From contig CAJTZC010000005.1 in assembly GCA_910583745.1 (NCBI GenBank), positions 15,375 through 79,374 of the forward strand: a stretch of 64,000 nt of DNA, given 5' to 3'. A model generated the notes under the pieces. The model searched no databases and was not told the origin of the DNA. It was given only the letters and a program-made list of their open reading frames with translations. The translations under genes and the position numbers were made by a program. How positions within the stretch are numbered: position 1 is the first letter of the stretch; each line of letters starts with the position of its first letter. Of the stretch, positions 8,011 to 16,050 are shown in pieces. The stretch comes from an uncultured Bacilli bacterium. GTDB taxonomy: Bacteria > Bacillota_I > Bacilli_A > RF39 > UBA660.

Positions 8011-9110
8011 TATTCTTCACCTAAGAAATCTTTCAACTTTTTAGCACGAGACGGATGACGCAGTTTGCGAAGCGCCTTGGCCTCGATTTGCCTGATGCGC
8101 TCTCTCGTCACATTGAAACGCTTTCCGACCTCCTCGAGAGTATAACAAGTCCCGTCCAAAAGTCCAAACCGAAGTTCGAGCACTTCTTGCTCTCTTTTTT
8201 GTAAAGTCTTGAGAACTTCTTTTATCTGTTCTTTTAAAATCTCGTTCGTCGCATATTCTTCTGGGCTCAAGTTGGATTTATCTGGAACGAAATCGCCGAA
8301 GTGAGAATCTTCCTCTTCGCCGATAGGCGTATCCAAGCTTACAGGGTCTTGACTTATCTTCATGACCTCTCTGACCTTTTCGACAGAGATACCCATCTTC
8401 TTAGCGAGTTCATCTTCGCTCGGTTCGCGATTTAACTCCAAGGTCATCTGTCTTTGTATTCTAGCCATCTTATTAATCGTTTCGACCATATGCACAGGCA
8501 CTCTTATCGTACGAGCTTGGTCTGCTAGGGCTCTCGTGATAGCTTGTCGAATCCACCACGTCGCATATGTACTGAACTTAAACCCTTTGTCGTAGTCGAA
8601 CTTTTCGACAGCTTTCATGAGCCCGATGTTTCCCTCCTGAATCAAATCCAAGAACAGAAGTCCTCTTCCGACATATCTCTTCGCAATGGAGACGACGAGA
8701 CGTAAGTTCGATTCTGCTAGTACCTTTTTCGCTTCTTCGTCTTCCTTAGAGACGCGAACGCTCAAATCCATCTCTTCCTGAGGAGACAACAGACTGATAC
8801 GACCGATTTCCTTTAAATACATTCTTACAGGGTCGTTGATATTGATATCCTTCGTGATATCTTCGTCGGAAAGAATGACGACTTCCTCTTCTTTTATCGA
8901 AGGACCGCCACTTTTATCGCCCTCATCGGCACTCGACACGACGGCAATATTGTTTTCGACCAATGTGTTGTACAAGTTGTCCAACGAATCGTTGTCGATT
9001 TCCAATCCCTTCAAGGCATCGGCGAGTTGCTCGAAAGTGATGATACCTTCTTTCTTTCCTAATTTGATTAAATCCTCTACACGTTCTTCTAAAGTTTTAA
9101 TTTCTAACAT
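8010..9110 (-). CDS. rpoD: primary sigma factor (sigma-A/sigma-70)
   Basis: 366 residues, typical of Firmicute housekeeping sigma factors. A short region 1.1-like domain (about 1-60) is followed by an acidic linker and region 1.2 (DPVRMYLKEIGRISLLSPQEE). Region 2 includes the core-binding and -10 melting segments (KRYVGRGLLFLDLIQEGN, FSTYATWWIRQAITRAL). Region 3 and the -35-binding region 4.2 HTH (YTLEEVGKRFNVTRERIRQI) close the protein. Its recognition helices agree with the TTGACA/TATAAT promoters seen all over this window. It overlaps dnaG upstream by 14 bases and touches trmK downstream. Confidence 0.97.
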   Translation of the reverse strand: MLEIKTLEERVEDLIKLGKKEGIITFEQLADALKGLEIDNDSLDNLYNTLVENNIAVVSSADEGDKSGGPSIKEEEVVILSDEDITKDININDPVRMYLKEIGRISLLSPQEEMDLSVRVSKEDEEAKKVLAESNLRLVVSIAKRYVGRGLLFLDLIQEGNIGLMKAVEKFDYDKGFKFSTYATWWIRQAITRALADQARTIRVPVHMVETINKMARIQRQMTLELNREPSEDELAKKMGISVEKVREVMKISQDPVSLDTPIGEEEDSHFGDFVPDKSNLSPEEYATNEILKEQIKEVLKTLQKREQEVLELRFGLLDGTCYTLEEVGKRFNVTRERIRQIEAKALRKLRHPSRAKKLKDFLGEE

Positions 9111-10863
9111 CTTTTACACATCCTTTTTTAATCTCTATGATTTCTTCTAATAGTCTCTTTCTTCGATTGGCATCTAACTCTACGCTTATCTCTTTTTTCA
9201 GTTGATTGATTCTCTCCTTATCGAGTATCTCTTTGATGATAAATATCGACGACTCCATCTCTTCCGGTTTAAACTCGGGAATGGAGACATCTTTGATGAC
9301 CTCTTTGACGACTTCGTTCACATCGGGATAATCTTCCGTGAAAGTGAGGTAGTCGGCAAAGTCGATTTCCCTGTTCAACTCGAAGTAGTATATCAAATTA
9401 TTGGAAACAAGTCTATATTTACATTTTGGCAAATCCAACTGATAGTGCAAAAACATTCGCATGCAGTCTGTATCGTTCATCATATAGTACAGCATCGTTT
9501 TAAACGCTTTTGTAAATTTATTATTTGCCTTTTCGCTCCTATTGACGATTTCTGGCGTCGACTCTTCGACTTTCACATCGGTGACGAGTTCTTTATTTTT
9601 AACGCGACTCCGGAGCAAATCTTTGTCGAGATGAAACTCGTCGGCCAACTTGTTGATGCTGATATCGACCAAAAGTTCATCGGGCATCTCGGCGATGAAT
9701 TTGAGCATATCGTTGATATAAGCTGTCAATTCAGTCGGATTTTTGAGGTTTCTATTTTTCTTGAGAGCTCTCTCCATAAATTCGGGAAAGCTCATCGGAT
9801 TGCGGAGATTATCTCTAAACGCCTCGACGCCATACTCCAAAATATATTCGTCGGGGTCTTTCTTTCCAGTCAAACGGACAACTCCGATGTCGATATTCTC
9901 TTTCATCAGAGCTTGCCCACAGTTTATCGTCGAAATCTCTCCAGCCGCATCGTTATCCATGACGATGATGACTTTGACGTTCAGCTTCTTCAAAAGTGCA
10001 ATCTGTTCTTTGGTCAAAACCGTTCCCATCGCCGCGACGACGTTTTTGATGCCGACGCTGTATATCCTGATGGCATCCATGTTTCCTTCGCACATGACGA
10101 TGAACTTCTCTTGTCTTGCCGCCGGAGCAGCCAAATGGTAGTTGTACAGATTTTCGCCCTTTTTAAAGATGAGCGTCTCGCGCGTATTCATATATTTCGC
10201 TTGGTCTTCCCCGTGATAGATGCGGGCAGTAAACCCGATGACCTTTCCCGTCGGACTCTTAAGTGGAAACATGATTCGGTTTCTAAAGAGGTCATACGGA
10301 CCTGTCTCGCCCTCTCCCACTAGTCCGACGACGTCCATGTCGGCCTTCGGTATCTTTTTACTCGAAAGGAGCTTATAGAGCATATCCGGAAGGGGAAGAG
10401 AGATGCCGATGCTGAAGTCTTTGATGATATCGTCATTGAGTCCCCTGTCGTGCAGATACTTTCGCGCATCGTTTCCCTGTGGAGTACGCAAATTGTTCTG
10501 ATATAAAAGTGTCGCCAAGTTCATGATGTCGTAATACTTCTTATTCCTCGCATCTTCCTTACTCTCTTTGACTGTAAACGTTTCTCCTATCCTGTCCGCG
10601 ACGATTTTGACGGCTTCCAAAAAGGAAACACCCAAAAAATTTTCTACGAAGGTAAACACATTTCCCGTGGCATTGCACACGAAGCACTTGTACATCTGCT
10701 TATCAGGACTCACACTCATACTCGGACTGTGGTCGTCGTGAAATGGACAGACACCAAAATAATTCTTTCCCTTATGCTCCAACTGGACATAGGAACTGAC
10801 GATTTCGACAATATCCGCGCGGTTTTGAATTCTTCTAAAATCGTTCATAGGTTTATCGTCCAT
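9097..10863 (-). CDS. dnaG: DNA primase
   Basis: About 588 residues. It synthesises RNA primers at the replication fork. The N-terminal CHC2 zinc domain has CPFHDDHSP and CFVCNATG (about residues 38-65). The catalytic TOPRIM core shows the metal-binding Glu in VMCEGNMDAI and Asp-x-Asp-like acidic residues in VIIVMDNDAAG. A helicase-binding C-terminal region follows. A GTG at 10872 opens the frame, but the ATG at 10863 sits at the right distance from GAGGGTGA and is preferred. First gene of the dnaG-rpoD-trmK operon. Confidence 0.96.
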   Translation of the reverse strand: MDDKPMNDFRRIQNRADIVEIVSSYVQLEHKGKNYFGVCPFHDDHSPSMSVSPDKQMYKCFVCNATGNVFTFVENFLGVSFLEAVKIVADRIGETFTVKESKEDARNKKYYDIMNLATLLYQNNLRTPQGNDARKYLHDRGLNDDIIKDFSIGISLPLPDMLYKLLSSKKIPKADMDVVGLVGEGETGPYDLFRNRIMFPLKSPTGKVIGFTARIYHGEDQAKYMNTRETLIFKKGENLYNYHLAAPAARQEKFIVMCEGNMDAIRIYSVGIKNVVAAMGTVLTKEQIALLKKLNVKVIIVMDNDAAGEISTINCGQALMKENIDIGVVRLTGKKDPDEYILEYGVEAFRDNLRNPMSFPEFMERALKKNRNLKNPTELTAYINDMLKFIAEMPDELLVDISINKLADEFHLDKDLLRSRVKNKELVTDVKVEESTPEIVNRSEKANNKFTKAFKTMLYYMMNDTDCMRMFLHYQLDLPKCKYRLVSNNLIYYFELNREIDFADYLTFTEDYPDVNEVVKEVIKDVSIPEFKPEEMESSIFIIKEILDKERINQLKKEISVELDANRRKRLLEEIIEIKKGCVKDVRN

Positions 10864-10898
10864 AAAAATCACCCTCTACTATTTATTATTCCGTAAAG

Positions 10899-10956
10899 TT
10901 GCAATTTTTCTCATCAAAAAATGAAAAAAATTGCAAAAATTGCAATTTTTCATCAT
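10899..10956. repeat. TTGCAATTTTTC repeats between dnaG and a divergent gene
   Basis: TTGCAATTTTTC occurs at 10899 and, with a small change, at 10940; an inverted copy (ATGAAAAAAATTGCAA) lies between them at 10921-10936. Together they can form a long hairpin or a multi-site operator in the divergent promoter region of dnaG. I found no convincing dnaG promoter hexamers here. Confidence 0.4.
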
Positions 10957-11003
10957 TTTTAACCATTTTTTATAATTTTCATACTATAAAATAGGTGATT
11001 TAT

Positions 11004-11201
11004 ATGTGTAACAACCCCAACGGTTTTAACAATTTTTTTGGAGGATTCTTTTGGTTTCTGTTCGCGATTGTCATATCGATAATGATATTTTGGCAAACGC
11101 TGTTAGTGCTAATTTTTCCGATTCGATTCAACGTCTTCATCCTACTCGTCGAATTGCTTCTATTGTTCTTCATCATCTACAGAATAGTATGGCCTCACTA
11201 G
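11004..11201 (+). CDS. small membrane protein, two predicted helices
   Basis: 65 residues. A polar, Asn-rich start (MCNNPNGFNN) precedes two long hydrophobic segments (about 14-33 and 39-60) rich in Phe, Ile and Leu, ending YRIVWPH. The ATG at 11004 has AGGTGA 6 bases upstream; a GTG at 10995 is also in frame but overlaps that site. The 3' end overlaps the convergent YsxE-like gene by 42 bases, so the two would interfere. I recognise no family. Confidence 0.6.
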   Translation: MCNNPNGFNNFFGGFFWFLFAIVISIMIFWQTLLVLIFPIRFNVFILLVELLLLFFIIYRIVWPH

Positions 11202-12056
11202 CCACTCTGTCTTAAAGACGTAGTCGAGACTCTTCCCAATCTCGTGACAAGACTGGAACTCTTTCTCGTCGAACTTCATCTCTCTAGGCATACACAAAAG
11301 GATAAAGAGCAATTCTTCTTCGCTCTCGTCGAGATTCGCATGGCGCAGATACTCCCTTAGTACGCTGCCGAACTCTATGTTAAGCGCCTCTCTTTGGTAG
11401 AGATTGTAGATGTCCAAAATGGGCGAATCGATGGTCGACTTATCCCAGCTGATGAGGGCATCTTTGCTTCCTTTTAAGAAGTGTTCCAAACGCAAATTGT
11501 TGTGAATGACGCTCACGCGCGTCTCTCTTTTATCCTTGACTTTGTCGTACCAATCGTCGAGTTTCGTCTCACAGAAACCGATTTGGTTCTTCAGCTTGGA
11601 AGAATTCCTGATAAACAGATATTCGCTTGGACTCATGAATATCTTCCCTTCGATTCTCGACACGATATTGTCGTAGTTTCCCTTATAATACTCGAGATTT
11701 TCTTTAAGATTATCGTAGATCTCTTTGTATTTATCTTCTCGCACTTCTTTATTATAACTCGTCTTCGCATGCAAAGCAGCGACGACTTTAATCATGTCGA
11801 TACTCTTCTGGTCGACAGGATAATGGACGTCCTCGACGTACTCATAGATGTTGACGTCGCTTCTAGAATCGTCGACCAAATTGGGAAAATAGATAAAGTC
11901 TCGATGCTTGAGATAATCGAAAAGCTCTTTGACATCTTTTTGCCCTTTCGGCTTCACCACGAACTTCCCTTCCATGGAATCGATTAAAGTCGACGAGCCC
12001 AATTTTGTGATTCGGTAAGGCTTATATAATTTGTTTATGAGTTCTAAACTATTCAC
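11160..12056 (-). CDS. YsxE/CotS-like kinase-fold spore coat homologue
   Basis: 298 residues with the layout of the CotS/YsxE branch of the aminoglycoside-phosphotransferase fold: a small N-lobe with KFVVKPKGQ, a segment HAKTSYNKE, and a degenerate catalytic loop VSVIHNNLRLEHFLKG followed by ALISWDKSTIDSP where kinases have HGDLxxxN and D. The catalytic Asp of HGD is replaced (HNN), so it may be a pseudokinase. Identification leans on context: in Bacillus subtilis ysxE follows spoVID, and here the gene follows a SpoVID-like gene and overlaps it by 8 bases. Role inferred: spore surface assembly, if this organism sporulates. Confidence 0.65.
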   Translation of the reverse strand: MNSLELINKLYKPYRITKLGSSTLIDSMEGKFVVKPKGQKDVKELFDYLKHRDFIYFPNLVDDSRSDVNIYEYVEDVHYPVDQKSIDMIKVVAALHAKTSYNKEVREDKYKEIYDNLKENLEYYKGNYDNIVSRIEGKIFMSPSEYLFIRNSSKLKNQIGFCETKLDDWYDKVKDKRETRVSVIHNNLRLEHFLKGSKDALISWDKSTIDSPILDIYNLYQREALNIEFGSVLREYLRHANLDESEEELLFILLCMPREMKFDEKEFQSCHEIGKSLDYVFKTEWLVRPYYSVDDEEQ

Positions 12057-12768
12057 ATTTTTCTTCTGGAATGATGATTTTCGTCTTTAACTCTAACGCT
12101 TCGGTATTATTATAAGCCTTTATAATCTCTATGCTCGTCCCATATTCTTTTGCAATAGAATCCAAGGTATCGCCTTCTCTCACGATATGGACGTGGTAAG
12201 TGATGTACTCGTCTTCCATCATCGTCGACTCCAAAATCAATTCCTTCTCTTCGTCGTCCAATCTCGTCTCATTGGAAACTTTAACCGGTTTTTCTGTTTC
12301 GATTTCCTCTTCTTCGACTTTGGTTTCGATGTTGTCCCCATCGATTTCGACCTCAGATTGCCTATCGACAAACGCAGGCAACTCTATCGCATCGAAGTCC
12401 AAACTATCCAAGTCTTCCTCAGAAATCTCTGGAATCGTCGGCTCCATCGAACATTCTTCATAACGGATACCGAAATCGATGAATACGCTGAGCTCGTCGT
12501 CTTTGACATTGTATTCAAAGTTCTCGATGTCGTAGGATAGTGTTGCAATATCGACATTGTCTTCGAGTTCGTATTCGAGAGGCAGTTGATAATTGAACGC
12601 TTCTTTGTTGAGACTCAAAATATTCGGCTTGTAGTCACCACTTATTATAAATTCACCGACCAAAAAACCGTCATCGACCGTGAAATCATGTTCCAAACTG
12701 ATCGAACAGATTTCCCCGATATTCGTCTTAAACAGAATATCTTTTTCATAATTGATAATCTTCTTCAT
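12049..12768 (-). CDS. SpoVID-like spore coat morphogenetic protein with LysM
   Basis: About 239 residues. The N-terminal half (about 1-110) has the pattern of the SpoVID/SipL (SPOCS) domain: an ISLEHDFTVDDGF segment followed by GEFIISGDY. An acidic linker (about 120-185) leads to a C-terminal LysM (YHVHIVREGDTLDSIAKEYG, then IIKAYNN) that would bind glycan. SpoVID of Bacillus has this order and helps the coat encase the forespore. Start at 12768 is chosen for its AAGGAGAG site; the frame opens 18 codons earlier without one. The next gene is YsxE-like, as in Bacillus. Confidence 0.7.
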   Translation of the reverse strand: MKKIINYEKDILFKTNIGEICSISLEHDFTVDDGFLVGEFIISGDYKPNILSLNKEAFNYQLPLEYELEDNVDIATLSYDIENFEYNVKDDELSVFIDFGIRYEECSMEPTIPEISEEDLDSLDFDAIELPAFVDRQSEVEIDGDNIETKVEEEEIETEKPVKVSNETRLDDEEKELILESTMMEDEYITYHVHIVREGDTLDSIAKEYGTSIEIIKAYNNTEALELKTKIIIPEEKCE

Positions 12769-12827
12769 AAAAAAATCTCTCCTTTTGGTTAAATATATTA
12801 GCCTCGAGAAGAGATTATACATAGTAT

Positions 12828-13556
12828 TTATTTTTTTATTTCGACAACTTCTACTACGCGTGCTTCATGAAAGACGTTCTTTATATTGCTTTCGAATGGA
12901 ATGTTTTCACTTTCGAACTTGAAAGTATACGTCTTATCGCGTTTCAAACTTTTGGCAAAGGTTGCTTCGACAACGACGGTCTCCACTTCGATTCCGTTCG
13001 GCTCATAGAGAGTGACAAATTTATATTTCTCGTCGTTATGCGGTTCGATTTCGACGATGCTGTACACGATTTCGAAATTCTTTGTGTTTATAGCAGAATA
13101 GCGATTCTCACAAAAGCCCTCTTCATACCCCATGTCTTTAGGGCCGATATACATATCTTTATTTCCATTCAGAGTATTACAAATCAAAATAGCCAAATCG
13201 CTCCGCTCGTTTACATACAACGTTGACCCCCCATCTTTGAAAGTATCCTTGGTTTCCAGTCTCTCAATCAACCGCTCCAAGGCATCGTCGTGTTCTTTAT
13301 AGTAGTCTTTGAAATCGACATACTTACCCCCATCATTTATCTCTATCGACTCGAGGCAGTACGTGTACACGTTTCTGTCTTTTTCACTTATATAGACAGA
13401 AGACTCGGCACATTTTGTCGTCGTTCTTATGGTATTCTCTTCTTCGTCGAGTTTTACGAGCTTCGTAATCAAATCGTTACATACTGCCCCCAAAAGAAGA
13501 AGTCCTGCCCCGCCTAGAGTAATGATAATTTTATTCTTTTTAGACAAATCCTTCAT
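12828..13556 (-). CDS. membrane-anchored protein of unknown function
   Basis: 242 residues. Residues about 9-28 form a membrane helix or uncleaved signal (IIITLGGAGLLLLGAV); the rest is outside, mostly beta-rich with Cys at about five positions. The C-terminal region (EPNGIEVETVVVEATFAKSLKRD) looks like a beta-sandwich. I recognise no family. It ends 60 bases before the SpoVID-like gene and could be cotranscribed with it. An upstream GTG (13568) is possible; ATG 13556 has a weak TGGTGA site. Confidence 0.6.
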   Translation of the reverse strand: MKDLSKKNKIIITLGGAGLLLLGAVCNDLITKLVKLDEEENTIRTTTKCAESSVYISEKDRNVYTYCLESIEINDGGKYVDFKDYYKEHDDALERLIERLETKDTFKDGGSTLYVNERSDLAILICNTLNGNKDMYIGPKDMGYEEGFCENRYSAINTKNFEIVYSIVEIEPHNDEKYKFVTLYEPNGIEVETVVVEATFAKSLKRDKTYTFKFESENIPFESNIKNVFHEARVVEVVEIKK

Positions 13557-13604
13557 AATTTTCACCAAAACAATTTTAACAAACTACCCCATCAAAGTCA
13601 ATTT

Positions 13605-14483
13605 TTATCGGGTTTTCTCATAAAGACTTAGTCTCTTTTCGAGACAATCCTTCACGCCTTCGAGTCTTTTCAATTCTCGGCGAGTAATCGGGACTCCCAG
13701 TTCAAAACGTTCTTTGAGAGTGAAAGACCTTACTCTGCGCATTGATAAATCGAGTTTATCACAATCCAGCAAGGTAAAATAACAGTTCGTAGGATTCAAA
13801 TCATAGAGCTTTTCATAGTTCTCCAGAAGGCGCTCCATCGCCCAATATCGATATCTGTATTCAAAATGAGCCTGTTTTCCACCATCTAAACAGTTTAATC
13901 CTCTGATGATATCTGCGACAAAACCATAAGACTGCAGATGGGCAAGTCTCTCTTCAGGAGCAAAATCGTGATACTCTAAGTATAAGTCATAGGTTCTCTC
14001 TTTTTGTCGATATTGGGATAATTCTTCAAGACTCAAGCGAGAAAGTTCCTCCGAGGTAAGACTTTCAAATCGAATAACCGCATAGGCAACCGCGAGAATT
14101 CTATTTCTTAAACTTCCATCAGGACTATCCAATTCTTTCATGTGCATCGCGTGTTCACTTTCGTGAATCAGCAACTCTATGGTCGTAATAAATGAAACAT
14201 ATTCAGTCGGTATTCCATAAGATTCGAATACTTTCTCAGCCTCGTCTATTCCCACCGCAAGTTTATTCGGATTGATTGTTAGCGTTTTGTCTATTTGACA
14301 ATACCCAGCCAATCCTTTTAGACCGTATCGAAAGATTTCATCCCCAATTTTAAAATATTCTTCCAATCGCCGATAACGTACGATGAGACGGAAAAGTTCC
14401 ATGATGTATTCTTCATCGAGTTGCCTGCCACTTTTGACATACTCTCGTATAAGTTTCAAAACTTGTTGTTTCAATTCTGACAT
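13605..14483 (-). CDS. putative zinc metallopeptidase-like protein
   Basis: 292 residues, soluble. A zincin-type HExxH-like motif occurs in LLIHESEHAMHMKE (His-Glu-Ser-Glu-His, about residues 109-113), and a Glu in APEERLAH, about 70 residues later, could be the third ligand. Charged helical segments fill the rest. No signal peptide, so a cytoplasmic or phage-like protease is possible. Family not recognised; activity is inferred from the motif only. Confidence 0.55.
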   Translation of the reverse strand: MSELKQQVLKLIREYVKSGRQLDEEYIMELFRLIVRYRRLEEYFKIGDEIFRYGLKGLAGYCQIDKTLTINPNKLAVGIDEAEKVFESYGIPTEYVSFITTIELLIHESEHAMHMKELDSPDGSLRNRILAVAYAVIRFESLTSEELSRLSLEELSQYRQKERTYDLYLEYHDFAPEERLAHLQSYGFVADIIRGLNCLDGGKQAHFEYRYRYWAMERLLENYEKLYDLNPTNCYFTLLDCDKLDLSMRRVRSFTLKERFELGVPITRRELKRLEGVKDCLEKRLSLYEKTR

Positions 14484-14559
14484 GTCTATTTCTCCTTATT
14501 TGAATGCACTTTATTGTATCACATCCTTTAACCCAGGTATAGACTTCAAGCTTTATTTC

Positions 14560-14593
14560 GAAAAAAAAACCATCACGGTTGCAGTGACAGTTT
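14560..14593 (-). terminator. terminator after the cohesin-like gene
   Basis: ACTGTCAC and GTGATGGT pair (two G-T wobbles), followed by a run of nine T on the minus strand. Confidence 0.75.
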
Positions 14594-16038
14594 TAACGTT
14601 TTTTCTTACGTTTCTTTTTTTCCTCCAAGGACGTAGAATCCACATCGACCTCGTCTTCTCGAACTTCCTCTTCTACGATTGCTTCCTCTTCTTTAGGAGG
14701 TTCGATTCTCTCTTTTCGTCCTTTGGTTTCTTCTAGTTGTTTAGATAGTCTTTTAATAATCTTTTCATATTTAGAATTTTTGGCGACGACGAGGATAGAT
14801 AAGAGGAACAGGACTCCTGCGATTCCACCCAACGCGATGGTATAAATTTTAAATTCTTTATTTTCCGTATTTATATTTTCAAAAACTTTAGAATTGTATT
14901 TCACAAACATATTCGTCTCGATATCGAAGATATAATAATCTTCATCTCCCGTGCCGACGTTCATGCCGAAAATCAAGTAGAAATCCTTATCAGAGAGACT
15001 TTGAAAGGCTTCGTATTCTTCGCCGTTGATAGTAATCTTCGTTCTCTGAAAGCCTTCGACATCATTTTCAGTTTTAATTGGTAACAAGGCGAGAGAGGAA
15101 TTCTTAATTTCTCTATAAGGTTCATACGTGTTCGCATCGGCATCGTAGATGAACATGCTGATTTTTCCACTCTCGTCTTTCAGTCCCAAAATCGTGAGAT
15201 GCGTGAGTTCACTTTTGAACGCTGGGACTTCGACTTCTCCGATTTTTATCGTCGTCGGAGTATGCCCAATCGGCTCTGTCAGAAGTTCGAGCTTTTTGAC
15301 GACGGTATATTTGACTCCTCCACTCTCGACCTCAATCGGATTCAAATCCTTCACATCGACGGTGATGTAATATTTCTTTACACTTCCATTTTGGGCTGTG
15401 ACGACAACTTCAACTTTATTGATTCCTTGTGATAAACTGATATCGCCCGTCCCAGTCACATGGGCTTTCGAATCGTTGACCTGAGCAGAGACTTTGATTT
15501 GTTCTACCGTGTCGGGCACAGACACCGTATACTCCGTGACATCTTTGTTGAACACAGGCGACAACTCATATCCCTCGACCGTTAAGCTTTTCAAATTGTT
15601 GTCCTTGCTATACGAAGCTTGTATCTCCTGTTGTGTTTTGACAGTCACAGTTGCATTGGAAGAACTAGGTGTGAATAAGTTCGAGTCGTCGTTCCAAGTC
15701 ACCATCGATGGACTCGAGATTCTTACGGTCGCATTGCCCGCTTTAATCGCTTTAAATTTATAAGTATAGCTCTTCGTCTTCATGCTTCCATTTCCATATT
15801 CAGCAATGCTGACATCCCCGGATTGCAGTGAAATATAAGCGCTGTCGTAAGAGACGCCGAACTGCCAAGAACCTAGAGCTTCGGAACAACTTACTTTCAC
15901 CGTAACCGTAAAAGTAGAGCCGACCGCCACAGTCTTAGAAGAAGTGGAAGCATTGATGGAACCTGTCGCCGCATCGACCGATGGGACAAATGCAAATACC
16001 ATAAACAATCCGAATAGCAAATTTTTAATCTTTTTCAT
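14593..16038 (-). CDS. membrane-anchored cohesin-like and cadherin-like surface protein
   Basis: 481 residues. Signal peptide (about 1-23, ending VDAA). Residues about 25-135 resemble a cohesin/carbohydrate-binding beta-sandwich: ASTSSKTVAVGSTFTVTVKV, SWQFGVSYDSAYI, YTYKFKAIKAGNATV. A cadherin-like beta-sandwich repeat follows (LKSLTVEGYELSPVF to VKKYYITVDV, about 148-228). Then a further extracellular domain, a membrane helix (about 400-420) and a cytoplasmic tail with a short coiled coil ending KKKRKKKR. It lies 12 bases after the dockerin-bearing glucosaminidase, so it probably displays that enzyme on the membrane. Confidence 0.75.
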   Translation of the reverse strand: MKKIKNLLFGLFMVFAFVPSVDAATGSINASTSSKTVAVGSTFTVTVKVSCSEALGSWQFGVSYDSAYISLQSGDVSIAEYGNGSMKTKSYTYKFKAIKAGNATVRISSPSMVTWNDDSNLFTPSSSNATVTVKTQQEIQASYSKDNNLKSLTVEGYELSPVFNKDVTEYTVSVPDTVEQIKVSAQVNDSKAHVTGTGDISLSQGINKVEVVVTAQNGSVKKYYITVDVKDLNPIEVESGGVKYTVVKKLELLTEPIGHTPTTIKIGEVEVPAFKSELTHLTILGLKDESGKISMFIYDADANTYEPYREIKNSSLALLPIKTENDVEGFQRTKITINGEEYEAFQSLSDKDFYLIFGMNVGTGDEDYYIFDIETNMFVKYNSKVFENINTENKEFKIYTIALGGIAGVLFLLSILVVAKNSKYEKIIKRLSKQLEETKGRKERIEPPKEEEAIVEEEVREDEVDVDSTSLEEKKKRKKKR

Positions 16039-16050
16039 GTAACTCTCCTT

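Noticed and set aside
9202..10323. Long open frame (373 codons) on the plus strand opposite dnaG
   Set aside because: It is a mirror of the dnaG coding strand, made possible by codon choice; no ribosome site or plausible protein composition. The same holds for other plus-strand frames opposite rpoD, SpoVID-like and PBP2 genes.
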